A DNA stretch of 64,000 nt, taken from the NCBI RefSeq assembly GCF_014879975.1, contig NZ_CP062500.1, forward strand, positions 2,170,001 to 2,234,000, read 5' to 3'. This document shows, in pieces, positions 8,530-18,599 of the stretch. The number at the start of each line of letters is the position of its first letter. Within the stretch, counting starts at the first letter, position 1. The DNA comes from Vibrio bathopelagicus (GTDB lineage Bacteria; Pseudomonadota; Gammaproteobacteria; Enterobacterales; Vibrionaceae). The position numbers were made by a program, and so were the translations under genes. The notes under the pieces were generated by a model. It saw nothing but the letters and a program-made list of their open reading frames with translations. It was not told where the DNA came from and did no database searches.

Positions 8530-9513
8530 ATGGGAAAACAGGCTATTTTTTTATCGCTCATACCACCTTTATCGTTAATAGTAGCCGCAGCAATGTATGC
8601 TCCCGCTTCATGGGGCAACAAAGATTACGGCCCGCTAATTAGTTATACCCAATCACCATTACAGTCTGTTCGTCTTACTCCAATGCTCCGATCTGGCTTT
8701 CCACTCGAAGAGAATAAGGTTGAAGTGTTTACTGCTTTCACCGCCGCGAGTATCTGGGCTAACTCTCACGACTACCATTTGGATTATTATCAAAACCAAC
8801 TTCAGACAGGACTGCGATGGCAATTAACTAAAGCATGGCAAGTCGAGCTCAATTATCGTTGGTTATACGCCGCCAACAACCACCTAGATAAAGTTACCAT
8901 CAACTTTCATGACCTATTTGACATCGACCAAGCAGGACGAACTCGTAAAGAGCGACACCAATTTGATATCTACGCACCAGACCACGACATTAATATTAGA
9001 GACTTCTCCGGCGACACGCTGACTAGCGCTTTCACGCTCTACACTCAATACCAAATCATAGACCTTGAAAACCACGGTTTATCCTTTGGTGCATCCCTTT
9101 ATTACAACAATGTCGGCCACGGCGCCTTCGAAGGAAGCAGCAACGAGCAAAGCGCTCAATTCAACTATTCATACCAACTCGACATCAATACCTTTTACAC
9201 AAGCTTAGGGCTCGCCAATCAGTCTAATCGAGAGGTAGAACATGGCTTTTCACATAAGAAAACAACATGGTCATGGATGGGAGGATATCAACTCACGCTA
9301 TTTGAAAACCATGAGTTGCACCTTGAGTATCGTTGGTATGAAGGCGCAGAAGACGGTGACACTGAGTTTTCAGAAGCCGCAAATGAAATGATGTTTGGAT
9401 ATCGCTACCTGATGCAACGTTCAGCCGTCGAGATATCCATTATCGAGAACATCTTCAACATGGACAACTCCACCGATGTGGCCTTCCAATTGGCCTATCG
9501 TCACCAGTGGTAA
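8530..9513 (+). CDS. DUF3187 family outer-membrane protein
   Basis: A 327-residue protein with an N-terminal signal peptide (hydrophobic stretch FLSLIPPLSLIVAAAMYAPA) and a body rich in aromatic, alternating strands (QVELNYRWLYAA, LHLEYRWYEGAED, AFQLAYRHQW). The terminal Trp suits an outer-membrane beta-barrel. The general pattern matches the DUF3187 family found mainly in Vibrio and relatives; function unknown. ATG 8530 was preferred over GTG 8524 because GAGG sits 5 bases upstream of the ATG. Confidence 0.8.
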   Translation: MGKQAIFLSLIPPLSLIVAAAMYAPASWGNKDYGPLISYTQSPLQSVRLTPMLRSGFPLEENKVEVFTAFTAASIWANSHDYHLDYYQNQLQTGLRWQLTKAWQVELNYRWLYAANNHLDKVTINFHDLFDIDQAGRTRKERHQFDIYAPDHDINIRDFSGDTLTSAFTLYTQYQIIDLENHGLSFGASLYYNNVGHGAFEGSSNEQSAQFNYSYQLDINTFYTSLGLANQSNREVEHGFSHKKTTWSWMGGYQLTLFENHELHLEYRWYEGAEDGDTEFSEAANEMMFGYRYLMQRSAVEISIIENIFNMDNSTDVAFQLAYRHQW

Positions 9514-9536
9514 ACACGTTTCAGGTCAAGAGAGTA

Positions 9537-9570
9537 AAATAAAAAAAGCCGAACTGAAAAGTTCAGCTTT
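9537..9570 (-). terminator. Terminator of the Spo0M-like gene
   Basis: AAAGC-GAACT / AGTTC-GCTTT stem with one mismatched pair; on the minus strand it is followed by a run of seven T, so it serves the gene ending at 9606. Rightward activity for the DUF3187 gene would be weaker. Confidence 0.75.
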
Positions 9571-9605
9571 GGAAGCCTATATCGGTTCTTTATCCGTCAG
9601 AACAA

Positions 9606-10349
9606 CTACGCACTCATGATTCTTGAGACTGCGTTGCGAATGTCTGAGTCAGCCGCGTTTGCAGGCAAGCTGAATGAGATGTATTGGTCGCCACGAAAGC
9701 TCATTGAGCGATCGATTTCTGCTAAGCAATGAACCATAGAACCATCTACGATGAATGACAGTTCGATCTCTTTGTTGTTCATGAAGCCGCCGCTGCGAAA
9801 TTCAATCTCTTGGTAGCAACCAGAACGAGAAGCAAAGCTGTTGCCTTTCAGGAAGCCCTTCTCTACGTCTGCTTTCACCATTGCCATGCCCGATGCTTCG
9901 ACACCTTGGATAATTTTAGCGACCGTTGGCAGTGGGTGAACAGAGATAAAATCGCGGTCTTTAGGGTCAATCGCGAAGCCGATATCTAGGTTGGTTTCTA
10001 CCCACACGTGACATTGATTCATTTTTGCGTTCAACGCGGTGACTGGCGTTTCATCATTCAGTTTAAGACGGAATGGAACCAGTTTAGTTTCGCCCGGTTG
10101 AATAATGAAAGGCTCTACGGCTTGAATACGACCTAGTGAAAAAGTTTCGTAGCTGGTGCTGTCTTCCGTTTCAACTTTCACTTCTGTGTTAAGAACCAAG
10201 TTGATCAGGTCAATTTGTTGCTCAACGTCGCCGCCAACAATGTGAACATTGCCAGACAACTCTCCACCTTGGAAAACTTCAATATTATCTAAGACAGTAT
10301 CAACCTTTGCTGCACCGATGCCCAACGAGGCCTTTAATTTCTTAAACAT
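9606..10349 (-). CDS. Spo0M-family (arrestin-like) protein
   Basis: A 247-residue cytosolic protein of the Spo0M family, which has an arrestin-like beta-sandwich. The opening FKKLKASLGIGAAKVDTVLD and the strand pattern ELSGNVHIVGG...IDLINLVLNTEVKVE are typical. Named after a Bacillus sporulation-control protein; in gammaproteobacteria its role is not established. A monocistronic minus-strand gene facing the hut cluster, with its own terminator. Start ATG 10349 with GGGAAAT-type spacing upstream. Confidence 0.85.
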   Translation of the reverse strand: MFKKLKASLGIGAAKVDTVLDNIEVFQGGELSGNVHIVGGDVEQQIDLINLVLNTEVKVETEDSTSYETFSLGRIQAVEPFIIQPGETKLVPFRLKLNDETPVTALNAKMNQCHVWVETNLDIGFAIDPKDRDFISVHPLPTVAKIIQGVEASGMAMVKADVEKGFLKGNSFASRSGCYQEIEFRSGGFMNNKEIELSFIVDGSMVHCLAEIDRSMSFRGDQYISFSLPANAADSDIRNAVSRIMSA

Positions 10350-10502
10350 ATTATTTCCCTTTCTAATTATCTGATTTACGAATAGTTATTGCGTGACAAT
10401 TTGCGACACTTGCCTCACAGAATCAAGCAATTTGCCCCATCTATGTTGAATAAGATCACATTGCCTGAGGAAATGTTGAAATCGTGAAAAATTCCGTTAC
10501 TC

Positions 10503-10520
10503 TATTTGTATAGTCAAATA
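10503..10520 (+). promoter_or_regulatory. Candidate HutC autoregulatory site
   Basis: Inverted repeat TATTTG-N6-CAAATA immediately before the hutC ribosome-binding site, containing TTGTATA. That heptamer also occurs in the palindrome before hutI. HutC repressors are known to bind TTGTATA-type palindromes in other bacteria; binding here is inferred. Confidence 0.45.
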
Positions 10521-10530
10521 AGGTTTCATT

Positions 10531-11244
10531 ATGTCGAAAGCGCCGCTCTACCTTCAGATAAAACAGTTCATAGACGACAATATCAGTAGTGGTCACTGGC
10601 CAGTGGGTTACCAGATAACCACCGAACTCGAACTCACAGAACAGTTCAATGTGAGTCGAATGACGGTCAATAAAGCCATTCGAGATCTTGTGTCTGAAGG
10701 CAAGCTGATCAGGAAGCCAAGGCTGGGCACTTTTGTTTGTGAACCAGACGAAAAAGCGCAATCTCCGCTGCTTGATATCAACAACATCGCGCAAGAAATC
10801 AAAGACCGCGGCCAAACGTATACTAGCCAAGTTATCAAACACGATAGCATTAAGGCTGATGAAAGCACCGCCACACGGTTAGGCGTGATGATTAATGCAG
10901 AAGTATTTTATAGTGAAATCATCCACTTTGCCGACAACGAACCAATACAATTGGAAGCGCGTTGGGTGAACTCGCTAGCTGCTCCCAAATACCTAGAGCA
11001 GGACTTTTCAACCTCTACACCCAACGAATACCTTTCAAAAAGCTGCCCGTTGAGTGCTATCGAGCATACGGTTGAAGCCATTATTCCAGACACTCAGATC
11101 AGAACGTCACTAAAGCTATCTGAATCAGAGCCTTGCCTACTTTTGAATAGAAGAACATGGAGCAAAGAGCGTCTCATCAGCTTTGCATTGCTCTACCATC
11201 CAGGTTCTAAGTACAAATTAAGCTCCAAGATACTTCTAGATTAA
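10531..11244 (+). CDS. hutC: Histidine utilisation repressor HutC (GntR family)
   Basis: A 237-residue GntR/HutC-type regulator: winged helix-turn-helix at about 3-70 (PLYLQIKQFIDDNI, VSRMTVNKAIRDLVSEGKL) and a UTRA effector domain at about 90-235. By analogy with other HutC proteins it represses hut genes until urocanate binds. It lies 113 bases upstream of hutI on the same strand. A TTGTATA-containing palindrome occurs before both hutC and hutI, consistent with autoregulation and operon control. Confidence 0.93.
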   Translation: MSKAPLYLQIKQFIDDNISSGHWPVGYQITTELELTEQFNVSRMTVNKAIRDLVSEGKLIRKPRLGTFVCEPDEKAQSPLLDINNIAQEIKDRGQTYTSQVIKHDSIKADESTATRLGVMINAEVFYSEIIHFADNEPIQLEARWVNSLAAPKYLEQDFSTSTPNEYLSKSCPLSAIEHTVEAIIPDTQIRTSLKLSESEPCLLLNRRTWSKERLISFALLYHPGSKYKLSSKILLD

Positions 11245-11318
11245 AGAACATCATCCTGATCGCTGATCACATTTTTGCAACATCAACTTGATTCGGGTCA
11301 GCATTTAGCCTATTTATT

Positions 11319-11328
11319 TGTATATACA
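11319..11328 (+). promoter_or_regulatory. Candidate HutC operator upstream of hutIGUH
   Basis: Perfect 10-base palindrome TGTATATACA within TTTGTATATACATTT, 29 bases upstream of the hutI start, matching the TTGTATrTACAA-like pattern reported for HutC operators. Inferred from sequence only. Confidence 0.55.
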
Positions 11329-11357
11329 TTTAATGTTTAGCAAAGATCTAGGTGATT

Positions 11358-12608
11358 ATGAATTTGATCCTCAAAAACGCACGAGTGGTCTCCATGAGTT
11401 CGGGAACCGATGGTTATCAGCCGTCTTCCCCTCAAGATATCGTTATCGAGAACGGTAAGATCGTGTCCATGTCTCGTTCAAATCACGAGGTACTTGCTTC
11501 TGAGTTAGAGCAACCGAACATTGATGATTCTTTGGATTACGTCACCTATGACTGCAAGAACAAGCTAGTAACACCGGGATTAATTGATTGCCACACTCAC
11601 CTCGTATTTGCGGGTAATCGTGCCAATGAATTTGAGCAGCGTTTGAATGGTGTGTCTTACACCGACATCGCCAAGCAGGGCGGCGGCATTCTAGCGACAG
11701 TCACCGCGACACGCGTAGCGCAAGAGTCTGAACTGGTTGAAATGGCTTTGCCTAGACTCGATGGCCTAATAAGAAGTGGCGTAACCAGCATCGAAGTAAA
11801 ATCTGGCTATGGTTTAACACTTGATGATGAACTCAAGATGTTACGCGCTGCGAAAGCGTTAGAGAATCATCGCCGAATTAAGATCACCACAACTCTCCTT
11901 GCAGCACATGCTGTGCCGCCCGAATACAAAGAGCAACCGGACAGCTATATTGATCTGGTTTGCCAAGAGATCATCCCTAAAGCGGCTGAACAAGGCCTAG
12001 CCGATGCTGTTGACGTGTTCTGCGAATCTATCGGCTTCAACCTAGAACAAACCGAACGTGTATTTGCAGCAGCCAAAGAACATGGGCTCGCGATTAAGGG
12101 CCACACAGAACAGCTTTCTAATATGGGTGGCAGTGCGCTTGCAGCAAAATACGGCGCACTCTCTGTTGACCATGTTGAGTACCTTGATGAAACCGGAGTC
12201 AAAGCGCTGGCTGAATCAGGCACAGTTGCCACCTTGCTACCCGGCGCTTTCTATTTTTTGAAAGAGACTCAGCAGCCGCCCGTTGCCCTACTTCGTGAGC
12301 ACAACATACCAATGGCGATCGCGACCGACCTCAACCCCGGCACTTCTCCCTTTGCTGATTTAACACTAATGATGAACATGAGCTGCACTCTGTTTGGCAC
12401 GACGCCTGAAGAAGCACTGCGTGGCGTGACTTGTCATGCTGCGGCTGCCATTGGCGGCTCACAAACCAAAGGCAAAATCGAAATCGGTTATGCCGCAGAT
12501 TTGGCTATCTGGAATATCGACCACCCTGCTGACTTAAGCTATCAAGTCGGTGTTCCTCATCTGCATAAACGCATTGTTAACGGCGAGGTGTGTCATGACT
12601 CAATCTAA
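11358..12608 (+). CDS. hutI: Imidazolonepropionase
   Basis: A 416-residue amidohydrolase that opens imidazolone-5-propionate to N-formimidoyl-L-glutamate, third step of histidine degradation. Metal-binding H79-x-H81 lies in [13 protein letters not shown]; later ligand regions are AHAVP, KGHTEQ and ATDLNPG. ATG 11358 is preferred over GTG 11352 because the Shine-Dalgarno TAGG is correctly spaced for it. Its 3' end overlaps hutG by 14 bases, so the two are translationally linked. Confidence 0.96.
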   Translation: MNLILKNARVVSMSSGTDGYQPSSPQDIVIENGKIVSMSRSNHEVLASELEQPNIDDSLDYVTYDCKNKLVTPGLIDCHTHLVFAGNRANEFEQRLNGVSYTDIAKQGGGILATVTATRVAQESELVEMALPRLDGLIRSGVTSIEVKSGYGLTLDDELKMLRAAKALENHRRIKITTTLLAAHAVPPEYKEQPDSYIDLVCQEIIPKAAEQGLADAVDVFCESIGFNLEQTERVFAAAKEHGLAIKGHTEQLSNMGGSALAAKYGALSVDHVEYLDETGVKALAESGTVATLLPGAFYFLKETQQPPVALLREHNIPMAIATDLNPGTSPFADLTLMMNMSCTLFGTTPEEALRGVTCHAAAAIGGSQTKGKIEIGYAADLAIWNIDHPADLSYQVGVPHLHKRIVNGEVCHDSI

Positions 12609-13641
12609 GTCCAACGGCATTCAAAAGAACGCAACAGCCGTACATAATTTTGTATGGACGGGACGCAATGATCTTGAAGATGGCGAACTTAGCACACGTG
12701 TACATCACATTACCAAACAAGTGCAAAGTAGTGATTTAAGTAACGAGCTTACTGATAGCGCTATCGCTTTGATTGGCTTTGCTAGCGATGCAGGTGTGGC
12801 AAGGAATAAAGGACGCGTAGGCGCGAAACAAGCACCTAACCTGATTCGTCAAGCGTTGGCGAATATGGCTTGGCACAGTGACGCTTATATCACGGATCTT
12901 GGTGATATCGAGTGCAATGATGGCCAGCTCGAAGTCAGCCAAAAACAGTGTGCTTCTGTTATTGCTAATGCTTTATCAACAAACAAAGTGATTACCCTTG
13001 GCGGTGGTCACGAAGTCGCTTGGGCATCTTTCCAAGGCCTAGCTGAGCATTTACATAAAGCGAAACACCTAAATAAAATTCAATCTGAGCACAAACCTAA
13101 AATAGGCATCGTTAACTTCGATGCTCACTTTGATCTTCGTGAATTTGAAAGCGACATTGCTGATGTTAAACCCAGTTCAGGTACACCTTTTAACCAGATA
13201 AATGACTACTGCCACAAGCATCAGTGGCAGTTTCATTACGCTTGTCTTGGCGTTAGTGCAGCCAGCAATACCAAAGCACTGTTCAACAAAGCCGACCAAC
13301 TGAGTGTGTGGTATGAACACGACCGCAACATGACCCAAGTAAACCAAATCGCTCAATTGGTTAAGTTGCAAAAATTCATCGCTGAGTGTGATTACCTCTA
13401 TCTCACCATTGATCTTGATGTTTTCCCCGCAGCTACAGCGCCGGGCGTAAGCGCACCAGCAGCAAGAGGCGTGAGTTATGAAGCGCTCGCTCCTTTTCTA
13501 GAACAGATTTTCAAACACAGTGAAAAACTCATTATCGCGGACATTGCGGAATATAACCCAGACTACGACGTCGATGGCCAAACGGCTCGATTAGCGGCAC
13601 GTTTGTGTTGGGACATAGCCAGTGCAATGGCCAGCGACTAA
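12595..13641 (+). CDS. hutG: Formimidoylglutamase
   Basis: A 348-residue ureohydrolase (arginase fold) that hydrolyses N-formimidoyl-L-glutamate to L-glutamate and formamide. The binuclear Mn motifs are visible: [14 protein letters not shown] and TIDLDVF. A 45-base longer frame exists, but ATG 12595 overlaps the hutI end in the usual operon manner and begins MTQSKSNG. Followed by an unusual 60-base hexanucleotide repeat before hutU. Confidence 0.95.
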   Translation: MTQSKSNGIQKNATAVHNFVWTGRNDLEDGELSTRVHHITKQVQSSDLSNELTDSAIALIGFASDAGVARNKGRVGAKQAPNLIRQALANMAWHSDAYITDLGDIECNDGQLEVSQKQCASVIANALSTNKVITLGGGHEVAWASFQGLAEHLHKAKHLNKIQSEHKPKIGIVNFDAHFDLREFESDIADVKPSSGTPFNQINDYCHKHQWQFHYACLGVSAASNTKALFNKADQLSVWYEHDRNMTQVNQIAQLVKLQKFIAECDYLYLTIDLDVFPAATAPGVSAPAARGVSYEALAPFLEQIFKHSEKLIIADIAEYNPDYDVDGQTARLAARLCWDIASAMASD

Positions 13642-13656
13642 TCCAGCTATACCGAT

Positions 13657-13716
13657 AACTACAACTACAACTACAACTACAACTACAACTACAACTACAA
13701 CTACAACTACAACTAC
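13657..13716. repeat. 6-bp tandem repeat AACTAC x10 inside the hut operon
   Basis: Ten perfect copies of AACTAC fill most of the 108-base hutG-hutU gap. On the opposite strand they create Val- and Cys/Ser-repeat frames that are artefacts. Confidence 0.97.
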
Positions 13717-13749
13717 AACGATATAACGTGAAACAGAAGGAATTCCAAA

Positions 13750-15444
13750 ATGACGGAACACCACAACAGTGACCCTCGTCTCGACACGACTCGCGAAATT
13801 CGCGCACCTCATGGCACCACTTTGCGCGCTAAATCTTGGTTAACAGAAGCACCACTGCGTATGCTGATGAATAACCTAGACCCTGATGTGGCAGAACACC
13901 CACATGCACTGGTTGTGTATGGTGGTATTGGTCGCGCTGCGCGTGATTGGAAATGTTATGACAAGATTGTTGAAGTATTAGAACGTTTAGAAGACGACCA
14001 AACGTTGCTTGTTCAATCAGGTAAACCTGTGGGCGTGTTCCCAACTCATAAAAACGCACCTCGCGTACTGATCGCGAATTCTAACCTTGTTCCACACTGG
14101 GCGAACTGGGAGCACTTCAACGAGCTCGATAAAGAAGGCTTGATGATGTACGGCCAGATGACAGCAGGTAGTTGGATTTACATTGGCTCACAAGGCATCG
14201 TTCAAGGTACTTACGAAACATTTGTCGCTATCGCGAAGAAGCACTTCCAAGGCGAAGCAAACGGTAAGTGGGTTCTAACAGGTGGCCTTGGTGGTATGGG
14301 CGGAGCTCAGCCTCTTGCGGCAACTATGGCTGGCTTCTCAATGATCGCGGTTGAATGTGACGAATCACGAATCGACTACCGCTTGCGTACTGGCTATGTA
14401 GACAAAAAAGCCACCAGCATTGATGAAGCGATGGCAATGATTAAAGAATCAGACACGCCAATTTCTGTTGGCTTACTTGGTAACGCAGCAGACGTATTCC
14501 CAGAGCTTGTTGAACGTAATATCACGCCAGACGTAGTGACTGACCAAACCTCTGCCCACGATCCACTGAATGGCTACTTACCGCAAGGTTGGACGATGGA
14601 GAAAGCAGCTCAAGAGCGTTTAGTTGATGAAGCAAAAGTGGTGAAAGCCGCTAAGCAATCAATGGCTATTCAAGTACAAGCGATGCTAGATCTACAATAC
14701 CGCGGCGCTGCGACCGTAGATTATGGTAACAACATTCGCCAAATGGCACTGGAAGAAGGCGTGGAAAACGCATTTGATTTCCCAGGATTTGTTCCTGCTT
14801 ATATTCGTCCTCTGTTCTGTGAAGGCATCGGTCCATTCCGTTGGGCTGCCCTATCTGGTGACCCAGAAGACATCTACAAAACAGATCAAAAAGTAAAAGA
14901 GCTGATTCCAGACAACCCACACCTGCACAACTGGTTAGATATGGCACGTGAACGCATTCAGTTCCAGGGCCTACCAGCTCGTATTTGTTGGGTTGGCTTG
15001 AAAGATCGTGAACGTTTGGGCCAAGCATTCAATGAAATGGTTAAAAATGGTGAACTGAAAGCACCCGTTGTTATCGGTCGTGACCACCTAGATTCAGGCT
15101 CAGTAGCGAGCCCGAACCGTGAAACAGAAGGCATGATGGATGGATCAGATGCCGTATCAGATTGGCCTCTATTGAACGCCCTTCTAAATACTGCAGGCGG
15201 CGCAACATGGGTTTCTCTGCACCATGGCGGTGGCGTTGGCATGGGCTTCTCACAACACTCAGGTATGGTGATTTGTTGTGACGGTAGCGAAGATGCATCA
15301 CAACGTATTGCTCGCGTACTTCACAACGACCCAGCAACCGGCGTTATGCGTCATGCTGATGCGGGTTACGATATTGCCAAGCAGTGTGCTAAAGAGCAGA
15401 AGCTTGATTTACCAATGCTAAACAAAGAACTTCGTCGCCTTTAA
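13750..15444 (+). CDS. hutU: Urocanate hydratase
   Basis: A 564-residue urocanase converting urocanate to imidazolone-5-propionate with tightly bound NAD+. Visible features: [14 protein letters not shown]-binding turn, DQTSAHDP and the C-terminal-third block [22 protein letters not shown] that carries the conserved active-site region. Length matches the family (about 555-565). AAGGA lies 8 bases before the ATG. hutH starts 14 bases after the stop. Confidence 0.97.
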   Translation: MTEHHNSDPRLDTTREIRAPHGTTLRAKSWLTEAPLRMLMNNLDPDVAEHPHALVVYGGIGRAARDWKCYDKIVEVLERLEDDQTLLVQSGKPVGVFPTHKNAPRVLIANSNLVPHWANWEHFNELDKEGLMMYGQMTAGSWIYIGSQGIVQGTYETFVAIAKKHFQGEANGKWVLTGGLGGMGGAQPLAATMAGFSMIAVECDESRIDYRLRTGYVDKKATSIDEAMAMIKESDTPISVGLLGNAADVFPELVERNITPDVVTDQTSAHDPLNGYLPQGWTMEKAAQERLVDEAKVVKAAKQSMAIQVQAMLDLQYRGAATVDYGNNIRQMALEEGVENAFDFPGFVPAYIRPLFCEGIGPFRWAALSGDPEDIYKTDQKVKELIPDNPHLHNWLDMARERIQFQGLPARICWVGLKDRERLGQAFNEMVKNGELKAPVVIGRDHLDSGSVASPNRETEGMMDGSDAVSDWPLLNALLNTAGGATWVSLHHGGGVGMGFSQHSGMVICCDGSEDASQRIARVLHNDPATGVMRHADAGYDIAKQCAKEQKLDLPMLNKELRRL

Positions 15445-15458
15445 TGTCTGGAGAAAAC

Positions 15459-16991
15459 ATGTTGAATTTATTACTTAAACCAGGACTTCTAGGCCTACCA
15501 GAACTTCGTAAGATTAGTCGTAGCCCTGTGAACTTATCACTCGATCCAGCAGCAATTCCTGATATTGAAGCGAGCATGCACGTTGTCGAACAAGTGATTG
15601 CTGAAGATCGCACTGTGTATGGGATCAATACGGGTTTTGGCTTGTTAGCAAATACCAAAATCGCCCCTGAAGATTTAGAAGTACTACAGAAAAGTATCGT
15701 GCTTTCTCACGCAGCGGGCATTGGTAAATTCATGTCGGATGAGACTGTGCGTTTGATGATGGTGCTCAAGATTAACAGTTTGTCTCGTGGTTACTCTGGT
15801 ATCCGACTCAAGGTCATCAACGCTCTTATCGATCTAGTGAACGCGCAGGTTTACCCGTGTGTACCACAAAAAGGATCAGTTGGCGCTTCTGGAGATCTCG
15901 CTCCTCTTGCACATATGAGTACAGTTCTACTAGGTGAAGGCCAAGCTCGCCACAACGGCAAGATCATAACAGGCTTAGAAGCAATGCAGATCGCCGGCTT
16001 AGAGCCTATAACGCTAGCACCTAAAGAAGGTTTGGCGCTGTTAAACGGTACTCAGGCATCAACTGCATTTGCATTAGAAGGTCTTTTCGCAGCAGAAGAC
16101 TTATTCGCGTCTGCAACCGTGTGTGGTGCAATGTCTGTTGAGGCAGCGCTAGGTAGTCGTCGTCCATTTGATCCTCGTATTCACCGCGTTCGTGGTCATC
16201 GTGGCCAAATGGATGCAGCACTTGCTTACCGCCATATGCTTGATCAAAAGAGCGAAATTGGTGAATCACATACTTGCTGTGAAAAGGTTCAAGACCCTTA
16301 CTCGCTGCGTTGCCAACCTCAAGTGATGGGTGCGTGTTTACAGCAGATTCGCAACTCAGCAGAGACGTTAACGATTGAAGCGAATGCCGTATCCGACAAC
16401 CCGCTTGTTTTCGCTGACGATGGCGACATCATTTCGGGCGGTAACTTCCACGCAGAACCTGTCGCAATGGCAGCCGATAACCTTGCACTAGCGATAGCTG
16501 AAATCGGTAGCTTGTCAGAGCGTAGAATGGCGTTGTTGATTGATAGTGCGCTAAGCAAACTTCCACCTTTCTTGGTCGATAACGGCGGCGTGAACTCGGG
16601 TTTTATGATTGCTCAAGTAACGTCTGCAGCACTCGCTAGTGAGAACAAAACCTTGGCTCATCCGGCGTCAATAGACAGCCTGCCTACTTCTGCAAACCAA
16701 GAAGACCACGTCTCAATGGCTACCTTTGCAGCTCGTAGGCTTAGATACATGGCTGAAAACACCCGTGGGATATTGGCAGTAGAATATTTAGCAGCGGCAC
16801 AAGGGCTAGATTTCCGAGCTCCGAATCTATCTTCTCCTCGTGTGGAAGAAGCGAAACAGATTCTGCGTGAAAAAGTCAGCTTCTACGACAAAGACAGATA
16901 TTTTGCACCGGATATTGAACAAGCTAACCTGTTGCTCAAATTGTCCGTTCATAATCACCTAATGCCAGAAGGTACTTTGTGTAGCTTTTAA
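15459..16991 (+). CDS. hutH: Histidine ammonia-lyase
   Basis: A 510-residue lyase that removes ammonia from L-histidine to give urocanate, the first step of the pathway although last in the operon. The Ala143-Ser144-Gly145 triad in [11 protein letters not shown] autocyclises to the MIO cofactor; Tyr54 lies in [11 protein letters not shown] 15459 (MLNLLLKPG) was chosen over ATG 15444 because GGAG is 5 bases upstream and family members begin this way. Confidence 0.97.
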   Translation: MLNLLLKPGLLGLPELRKISRSPVNLSLDPAAIPDIEASMHVVEQVIAEDRTVYGINTGFGLLANTKIAPEDLEVLQKSIVLSHAAGIGKFMSDETVRLMMVLKINSLSRGYSGIRLKVINALIDLVNAQVYPCVPQKGSVGASGDLAPLAHMSTVLLGEGQARHNGKIITGLEAMQIAGLEPITLAPKEGLALLNGTQASTAFALEGLFAAEDLFASATVCGAMSVEAALGSRRPFDPRIHRVRGHRGQMDAALAYRHMLDQKSEIGESHTCCEKVQDPYSLRCQPQVMGACLQQIRNSAETLTIEANAVSDNPLVFADDGDIISGGNFHAEPVAMAADNLALAIAEIGSLSERRMALLIDSALSKLPPFLVDNGGVNSGFMIAQVTSAALASENKTLAHPASIDSLPTSANQEDHVSMATFAARRLRYMAENTRGILAVEYLAAAQGLDFRAPNLSSPRVEEAKQILREKVSFYDKDRYFAPDIEQANLLLKLSVHNHLMPEGTLCSF

Positions 16992-17032
16992 AGCAAAAAC
17001 ATTCTGAACAACACCCATTAGAGTGTCATATA

Positions 17033-17059
17033 AACAAGGGCTATTAATTAGCCCTTGTT
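17033..17059 (+). terminator. Hairpin after hutH (terminator-like, no T run)
   Basis: Perfect 11-base stem AACAAGGGCTA / TAGCCCTTGTT with a 5-base loop, 41 bases after the hutH stop. There is no T tract, so it may protect the 3' end or act with Rho rather than terminate alone. Confidence 0.5.
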
Positions 17060-17217
17060 GCATTGAGCCAAAGGCCATATCTCCCTTAAAATCGTCACAT
17101 ACCATCCAACGTATTTATCTAATTGACTGATATATAAGCAAAGTTAACTGGATAGACCATTAGAACGAAGTTAGTTAGCTATAATCCACCCCAGATTTGA
17201 TGACTAATAGCGATACT

Positions 17218-17943
17218 ATGTTTCTGACACCTTACTTTTCTACTGAAGACAATCAATTTCAATTCACTCGTGAACAGGCTAGCCACTTTGCTAAAAAAGT
17301 AGCCGCTGACTTCAACCCAATTCACGATGAAGACAACAAGCGCTTCTGCGTGCCTGGCGATCTTTTGTTTGCAGTACTGCTGCAAAAAGAAGGCATCAGC
17401 CAAAAAATGCGTTTTGATTTTTCAGGTATGGTGGGTAACGGTATTGCGCTTAGCGTTGACAACAAGTGTGAGAAAGAAAGCTCACTGGTTGACGAAAAAG
17501 GCAAAGAGTACCTACACATGTCTTGTGAAGGTGAAAAGAGCCACGATCAAGCATTCATTGAGCACGTAGTAACAAACTACGTTAAGTTCTCTGGTATGAA
17601 CTTCCCACACATCATGGTTCCTCTTATGGAAGAGCAACAGATGATGATCAACTGCCAACGCCCTCTTGTTATTTACGAGAGCATGGAAGTTGAATTTACT
17701 CGCCTAGACCTATCTCACCCAGAAGTTGAATTCTCTGGTGCAACTTTTGATGTTGAAGGCAAGCGTGGCATCGTGACACTAAACTTCGATTTCAAAGAAG
17801 ATGGCGAAGTTGTCGGTAAAGGCGTGAAACGCATGGTAGCAAGTGGCCTTAAGCCATACGACCAAGCTTCTGTCGACGACCTAGTAAACCGCTTCAACGA
17901 ACGCAAAGAGATGTTTCTAGCTCAGTTCGCAGCTGCTGCTTAA
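17218..17943 (+). CDS. DUF3581 family protein
   Basis: A 241-residue soluble protein recognised as DUF3581 from its opening (MFLTPYFSTEDNQFQFTREQ) and the block FNPIHDEDNKRFCVPGDLLFAVLL. That block resembles the (R)-specific hydratase hot-dog motif N-P-x-H-x-D, with GDLLF following. A hot-dog enoyl-CoA hydratase/dehydratase-like fold is therefore plausible; function unproven. An ATG 18 bases upstream (17200) is an alternative start; neither has a strong Shine-Dalgarno. Not part of the hut operon. Confidence 0.8.
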   Translation: MFLTPYFSTEDNQFQFTREQASHFAKKVAADFNPIHDEDNKRFCVPGDLLFAVLLQKEGISQKMRFDFSGMVGNGIALSVDNKCEKESSLVDEKGKEYLHMSCEGEKSHDQAFIEHVVTNYVKFSGMNFPHIMVPLMEEQQMMINCQRPLVIYESMEVEFTRLDLSHPEVEFSGATFDVEGKRGIVTLNFDFKEDGEVVGKGVKRMVASGLKPYDQASVDDLVNRFNERKEMFLAQFAAAA

Positions 17944-17952
17944 TCAGCATCC

Positions 17953-17978
17953 TTATTTACACCACGTGATGTAAATAA
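17953..17978. other. Inverted repeat after the DUF3581 gene
   Basis: Perfect 9-base arms TTATTTACA / TGTAAATAA around CCACGTGA, starting 10 bases after the stop codon and just before the terminator. Could be an mRNA 3'-end stem or a protein-binding palindrome. Confidence 0.5.
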
Positions 17979-17996
17979 CTCTAGAACAAGATCAAT

Positions 17997-18034
17997 AAAG
18001 CCCAGCTTGATAATCTCAAGCTGGGCTTTTTTAT
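17997..18034 (+). terminator. Strong bidirectional terminator
   Basis: Fourteen-base perfect stem AAAGCCCAGCTTGA / TCAAGCTGGGCTTT, 5-base loop, then a T run. It separates the converging DUF3581 and methyltransferase genes. Confidence 0.95.
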
Positions 18035-18070
18035 TTCGATTCCGTTTACATCAAGCTACTCAATCCAGGC

Positions 18071-18532
18071 TTAAATCCAGCGTCTAACCTTTTGTTTGTA
18101 ATCAACATATTCCGCACCGAATAATTGCTCTAGAGCGCGCTCTTCTGGCTTAATTTGGAACTGAGTCATGTAAATCACGAATACAAAGCTAAGCAAAACA
18201 CTGAACAGGTTTTGGAAGAAGTAACCGAAGCAAAACAGTAGGATGAATAACCCTAAATACATTGGATTTCGTGTGTAGCCAAAAATGCCGCTGTCCACGA
18301 CTGACGAGGCGGTTTCGACTTTGATCGGATTAACGGTGGTTTTCTGTTTTCGAAACTCCCATATGCCTGATATTCCAATGATGCCACTCAATGCAATCCC
18401 GATACCGAGCACAACCATTCCATAAGGCAGTGCCAATGTCCCTAGGCTCAACTCCTGAGCGCAGAAGTACGAGGCTATAAATACAATAATGAATAGTGCG
18501 ACGGGTGGTACTTTTAACTCTAAAAATCTCAT
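18071..18532 (-). CDS. Isoprenylcysteine carboxyl methyltransferase-family membrane protein
   Basis: A 153-residue integral membrane protein with four or five hydrophobic segments. It ends with the ICMT/PEMT SAM-binding region: GIFGYTRNPMYLG, then KPEERALEQLFGAEYVDYKQKVRRW. The R-N-P-x-Y and E-E motifs are those of phospholipid/isoprenylcysteine methyltransferases. The bacterial substrate is unknown. ATG 18532 has AAGGAAAG ideally spaced; the longer frame to 18556 lacks this. It lies downstream of ydiJ behind a terminator, so it is probably expressed separately. Confidence 0.85.
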   Translation of the reverse strand: MRFLELKVPPVALFIIVFIASYFCAQELSLGTLALPYGMVVLGIGIALSGIIGISGIWEFRKQKTTVNPIKVETASSVVDSGIFGYTRNPMYLGLFILLFCFGYFFQNLFSVLLSFVFVIYMTQFQIKPEERALEQLFGAEYVDYKQKVRRWI

Positions 18533-18567
18533 AGCTTTCCTTATTAACAATTCCATTGTTAGTTTAG

Positions 18568-18593
18568 AAAAAAGCCCAGCAATTGCTGGGCTA
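18568..18593 (-). terminator. Terminator of ydiJ
   Basis: GCCCAGCAATTGCTGGGC palindrome, followed on the minus strand by a six-T run; six bases after the ydiJ stop. Confidence 0.93.
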
Positions 18594-18599
18594 AATGTA

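Noticed and set aside
12550..12594. Longer hutG start inside hutI
   Set aside because: No ribosome-binding site and deep overlap with hutI; ATG 12595 has the normal operon overlap.
13532..13812. Minus-strand frames rich in Val or Cys/Ser opposite the hut repeat
   Set aside because: They are pure translation of the AACTAC tract and run antisense to hutG and hutU.
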